7,580 nucleotides of DNA from Kangiellaceae bacterium (lineage in GTDB: Bacteria > Pseudomonadota > Gammaproteobacteria > Enterobacterales > Kangiellaceae): positions 1-7,580 of the forward strand of contig JAUUYO010000165.1 of assembly GCA_030590405.1 (NCBI GenBank). Direction: 5' to 3'. The position numbers were made by a program, and so were the translations under genes. Below are positions 5,802 to 7,580 of the stretch, in pieces (within the stretch, counting starts at the first letter, position 1; each line of letters opens with the position of its first letter). The notes below the pieces were generated by a model. That model searched no databases and was not told where the DNA came from. It saw only the letters and a list, made by a program, of their open reading frames with translations.

Positions 5802-5837
5802 AAAGCTGGTGCAATAAGCCTAGGCTTGTTGAGCTTT
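5802..5837 (-). promoter_or_regulatory. Hairpin upstream of the metK ribosome binding site, alternative to the long stem
   Basis: AAAGCT (5802-5807) pairs with AGCTTT (5832-5837), CAAT (5812-5815) faces GTTG (5828-5831), and the centre is the perfect palindrome AAGCCTAGGCTT (5816-5827). On the minus strand the hairpin ends about 12 bases before the AAGGATA ribosome binding site. There is no U-run, so control would act on translation or RNA stability and not by termination. Its upstream half overlaps the 3' arm of the long inverted repeat. Confidence 0.5.
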
Positions 5838-5992
5838 CATAATTCATCACTGTTGCTGCTAAAATTTCGTCAATTCAGGCGTGACAAAAGTAGTTTGGTT
5901 ACCAGTCGCTCATTGAGAATGACTCAGCAGCGTTTATTCTGCTTGTTAGGCAAAAAAGCGCCTCGGTAGTGGTGAATTATGAAAGATCAACA
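5827..5992. repeat. 25-base imperfect inverted repeat enclosing 116 bases
   Basis: The arms are 5827-5851 and 5968-5992. They match in reverse complement at 23 of 25 positions; the uninterrupted core pairs CTTTCATAATTCA with TGAATTATGAAAG. One mismatch is a G-U pair on the plus strand and a C-A on the minus strand. The 166-base unit could be a stem in the metK leader RNA or a small inverted-repeat element (MITE-like). I found no target-site duplication at its borders, which favours the RNA reading. Confidence 0.75.
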
Positions 5993-6020
5993 GAACCCAA
6001 TATATTGTGATAGAAATTAG

Positions 6021-6054
6021 GTAGGGATTATATCCTCTTTTGCAAAGAGTAAAA
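6021..6054 (-). promoter_or_regulatory. Candidate sigma-70 promoter of metK
   Basis: A perfect -10 box TATAAT lies at 6032-6027 on the minus strand. At 16-17 base spacing the -35 region reads TTTTTA/TTTTAC, a poor match to TTGACA. Transcription would begin near 6020 and give a metK leader of about 245 bases. The exact start is not visible from sequence. Confidence 0.5.
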
Positions 6055-6124
6055 ACTGTTTGTACAAGTAATTCTCGCTGAAACAAGTGATATTGGGTCA
6101 AAAGATTAAATCTCCAAACTTTTA

Positions 6125-6153
6125 GTTTTGCCGTATGACCTATGCGGCAAAAC
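6125..6153. repeat. Hairpin between the FkbM-family gene and metK
   Basis: GTTTTGCCG (6125-6133) and CGGCAAAAC (6145-6153) form nine perfect pairs. On the plus strand the stem extends to twelve pairs through a T-G wobble, with a five-base loop. Neither strand has a U-run after it. It lies 40-70 bases after the methyltransferase stop, so it may mark the 3' end of that transcript. Its loop side (6138-6147) can also pair with CCGATAGGT (6170-6178), and GGTAC/GTACC (6154-6158 and 6179-6183) encloses the spacer. Confidence 0.5.
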
Positions 6154-6193
6154 GGTACTGACAGAATCTCCGATAGGTGTACCTTTGTTATTA

Positions 6194-6928
6194 TTAGTCA
6201 GAAAAATTTGTAAAATAATGGTCTTTGTCTATCGCTCCAAGATATCTATAATCTGCACCAAGGAGAGACGTTAACTTTGTCTCGGCATTTTCGAAACATT
6301 CGATTTGTAGCACACATGAATTATTATGCAAGAGTTTTTGCAGGCCTTCTATCGTTTTTTCTTCATGGCCTTCAACGTCTATTTTAAAGGCTAATTTTTC
6401 ATCCTCAAATTTAAGTATGTCATCACCACAGATTGTTTTTATCTCTACATTTCCCTCATCACTAATCTGGTTTGCCCCTCTGTTATGACTCTTACCACGT
6501 AAGAATTTGGTGGTTCCTTTTTGGTTAGATAGCCCATAATCGTATAGGGTGATGTTTTCTATCCGATTCAAAAATAAGTTCGCATAAAATTGATATCGGT
6601 TTATTTTATCTGGTTCAAAGGCAATAATATCAAGAGGTTGAATGAATGGAGTATTACATAAGGATAAAGAATATAGGCCCCAATGCGCGCCAACATCAAT
6701 AAACCTGGTACATTGGTATTTATTGATTAATGATGTTAGTTTTTCTATTTGTTCTTTTTCATATGCTCCGGATGCATCTACATGACGATCAACTAAATTT
6801 CGAGAATCAAGTAACAATATTGTACCGTTAACTTTTTTAACAAAGTATTCCTGGCCAAATAATAAGCGAAAATTCTTCTTAATGGATCGTCTTATACCAT
6901 AAAGTTTTTTCCTGATTTTTAGTGCCAT
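6194..6928 (-). CDS. FkbM-family SAM-dependent methyltransferase
   Basis: A 244-residue class I methyltransferase with a Rossmann fold. Motif I is FIDVGAHWGLYSL (76-88), which binds SAM. The acidic post-strand-2 motif is AFEPD (103-107). FKIDVEGHEEKTIEG (181-195) is the hallmark of the FkbM family, followed by LQIECF (207-212). Family members usually O-methylate sugars or other small molecules in glycan and natural-product pathways; the substrate cannot be read here. The basic N-terminus (KIRKKLYGIRRSIKK) has no signal peptide, so it should be cytosolic. The ribosome binding site AGGAA lies six to seven bases before the ATG. No glycan genes are nearby. The gene is clearly richer in A and T than metK and ahcY, which suggests recent acquisition. 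Confidence 0.88.
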   Translation of the reverse strand: MALKIRKKLYGIRRSIKKNFRLLFGQEYFVKKVNGTILLLDSRNLVDRHVDASGAYEKEQIEKLTSLINKYQCTRFIDVGAHWGLYSLSLCNTPFIQPLDIIAFEPDKINRYQFYANLFLNRIENITLYDYGLSNQKGTTKFLRGKSHNRGANQISDEGNVEIKTICGDDILKFEDEKLAFKIDVEGHEEKTIEGLQKLLHNNSCVLQIECFENAETKLTSLLGADYRYLGAIDKDHYFTNFSD

Positions 6929-7248
6929 TTAAGTTTCCTGTTTTTTAATTTAGCTTATGCCGAGCACTATACCAATGATAAAAAAAAACTTCATTTGATA
7001 TTTACTGTCTGAGCAAGAAAACAGCCTCAACTTGTCAATTTAACGACTTTCTCCAGTGATAAACTTTCACACCTTGTAATGCGACCTCATCACCGCTCGT
7101 CTGTAATACAGCATGACTCGGTTCGTTCTCTTGTTTGTTAGCTATGATAAAAAAACCAAACTTCATCCTTGTTAGTCAATCCTGGACTACACTTATCCCA
7201 TCAGTTCTGATAAAGAACCGTCAACTTCGGTCAATGAAGGGTTAAATG
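6929..7248. other. Divergent intergenic region between the FkbM-family gene and the response regulator
   Basis: About 320 bases without a supportable gene should hold both divergent promoters. On the minus strand an extended -10, TGGTATAGT (6974-6966), lies about 37 bases before the methyltransferase start, with no good -35. A TTGACA (7038-7033) upstream has no -10 at normal spacing. Two similar runs, GATAAAAAAAAACTTCAT (6977-6994) and GATAAAAAAACCAAACTTCAT without its insert (from 7146), recur 169 bases apart. CTGTAATACAG (7101-7111) is a perfect small palindrome. No firm plus-strand promoter was found. Confidence 0.4.
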
Positions 7249-7580
7249 ATGAAAAAACTGCTACTGGTTGAAGACAGCGCTTTGGTTTTAAAGGTGATGA
7301 AACGTTTGGTGCTGGGGCACGGCGAATTTAAAGCCGATTTCGCAGAAAATTTTGCCGAAGCTAAAGCTTTTATCGCCAATAACCCTGAGCAGTATTTTGC
7401 TGCGGTAGTCGATCTCAATTTGCCGGACGCGCCGAAAGGTGAAATTGTCGATTTTGTTTTACAAAATAGAATTTCCACTATTGTTTTGACCGCCAGTTAT
7501 AGTGAGAAAAAACGAGATGAATTGTTCGACAAAGGTATTGTTGATTATGTGATCAAAGAAAATCGTTATTCTTATGAATA
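7249..7580 (+). CDS. Response regulator, N-terminal receiver domain (runs off the window end)
   Basis: About 110 codons are visible with no stop. It is a CheY-like receiver: KKLLLVEDS opens beta-1, with the acidic pair Glu8-Asp9. The phospho-acceptor is Asp55 in VVDLNLPD, the switch Thr81 is in IVLTAS, and the conserved Lys104-equivalent is Lys103 in YVIKEN. All key residues are intact, so phosphorylation by a histidine kinase is expected. The tail IKENRYSYEY resembles proteins with two receivers followed by a GGDEF diguanylate cyclase domain. That output domain is a guess, as it lies beyond the window. ATG at 7249 is chosen because AAGGG (7237-7241) is then seven bases away; ATG at 7246 is adjacent and also possible. 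It is divergent from the methyltransferase gene. Confidence 0.88.
   Translation, partial: MKKLLLVEDSALVLKVMKRLVLGHGEFKADFAENFAEAKAFIANNPEQYFAAVVDLNLPDAPKGEIVDFVLQNRISTIVLTASYSEKKRDELFDKGIVDYVIKENRYSYE

Larger units (their letters stand above)
5776..6020 (-). promoter_or_regulatory. Long structured metK leader RNA, possible new cis-regulatory element
   Basis: If transcription starts at the promoter near 6027-6032, metK mRNA has an untranslated leader of about 245 bases. It is dominated by a long-range stem (arms 5968-5992 and 5827-5851) closing a 116-base region. That region has its own small hairpins, for example TCATT/AATGA around 5912-5924. A second hairpin (5802-5837) shares bases 5827-5837 with the long stem, so the two cannot fully form together. 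This is the layout of a switch, close to the metK ribosome binding site. I see no SAM-I, SAM-II or SAM-III consensus. Short reading frames inside (for example a 15-codon one starting near 5847) lack ribosome binding sites. The regulatory role is inferred from structure only. Confidence 0.5.

Noticed and set aside
5803..5849. Upstream ORF of 15 codons in the metK leader
   Set aside because: It has no ribosome binding site and no Met-rich or other regulatory codon run.
5827..5992. MITE-like mobile element
   Set aside because: The inverted arms fit, but no target-site duplication is visible and the unit sits within the metK leader; kept only as the alternative to an RNA switch.
6125..6153. Intrinsic terminator for the FkbM-family gene
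   Set aside because: The stem is strong, but neither strand has a U-run after it, so it is listed as a repeat and not as a terminator.
6977..7166. Direct repeat of GATAAAAAAA...AAACTTCAT
   Set aside because: The two copies are largely A-runs and differ by an insert; in AT-rich DNA this is probably chance.
7242..7478. Minus-strand ORF of 78 codons
   Set aside because: It is antisense to the receiver domain, whose catalytic residues are intact on the plus strand.

Overview
The window looks like chromosomal DNA of a gammaproteobacterium, probably a marine or free-living one. The support is the linkage of metK, ahcY and rsmE, a SAH riboswitch class known mainly from beta- and gammaproteobacteria, and protein motifs typical of that group. 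The species cannot be fixed from the sequence; a Kangiella/Oceanospirillales-like lineage is a guess. No rRNA, tRNA or CRISPR array was seen.

Left part (1-1637). A hairpin terminator lies near 39-65. It is followed by what looks like the decayed 5' end of a REP-associated tyrosine transposase gene. Three minus-strand genes then encode secreted proteins: a 180-residue pilin-like protein, a 75-residue miniature relative and a 155-residue relative. All three end in the same C-terminal signature (G-x-Y-x-G-x-L, then seven residues to the stop). A terminator or attenuator hairpin separates the first from the second. The second and third overlap by ATGA. An AT-rich 600-base gap with a perfect TGACAA-AAA-TTGTCA palindrome lies upstream of the set.

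Middle part (2238-6032). This is a block for the S-adenosylmethionine cycle, all on the minus strand. MetK makes SAM. AhcY removes the S-adenosylhomocysteine left by methyltransferases. RsmE is one of those methyltransferases, acting on 16S rRNA. Between metK and ahcY lies a well-formed SAH riboswitch. Its pseudoknot strand can also pair with the ahcY Shine-Dalgarno sequence, so SAH should switch ahcY on. Upstream of metK lies a leader of about 245 bases. It holds a 25-base imperfect inverted repeat around a 116-base insert, and one arm of that repeat also takes part in a second hairpin close to the metK ribosome binding site. I do not recognise this leader as any known riboswitch class, and it is the best candidate here for something undescribed.

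Right part (6194-7580). An AT-rich FkbM-family methyltransferase gene sits upstream of metK on the same strand. A 317-base divergent intergenic region follows. The window ends inside a plus-strand response regulator gene whose receiver domain has its acidic, phospho-acceptor, Thr and Lys positions intact.
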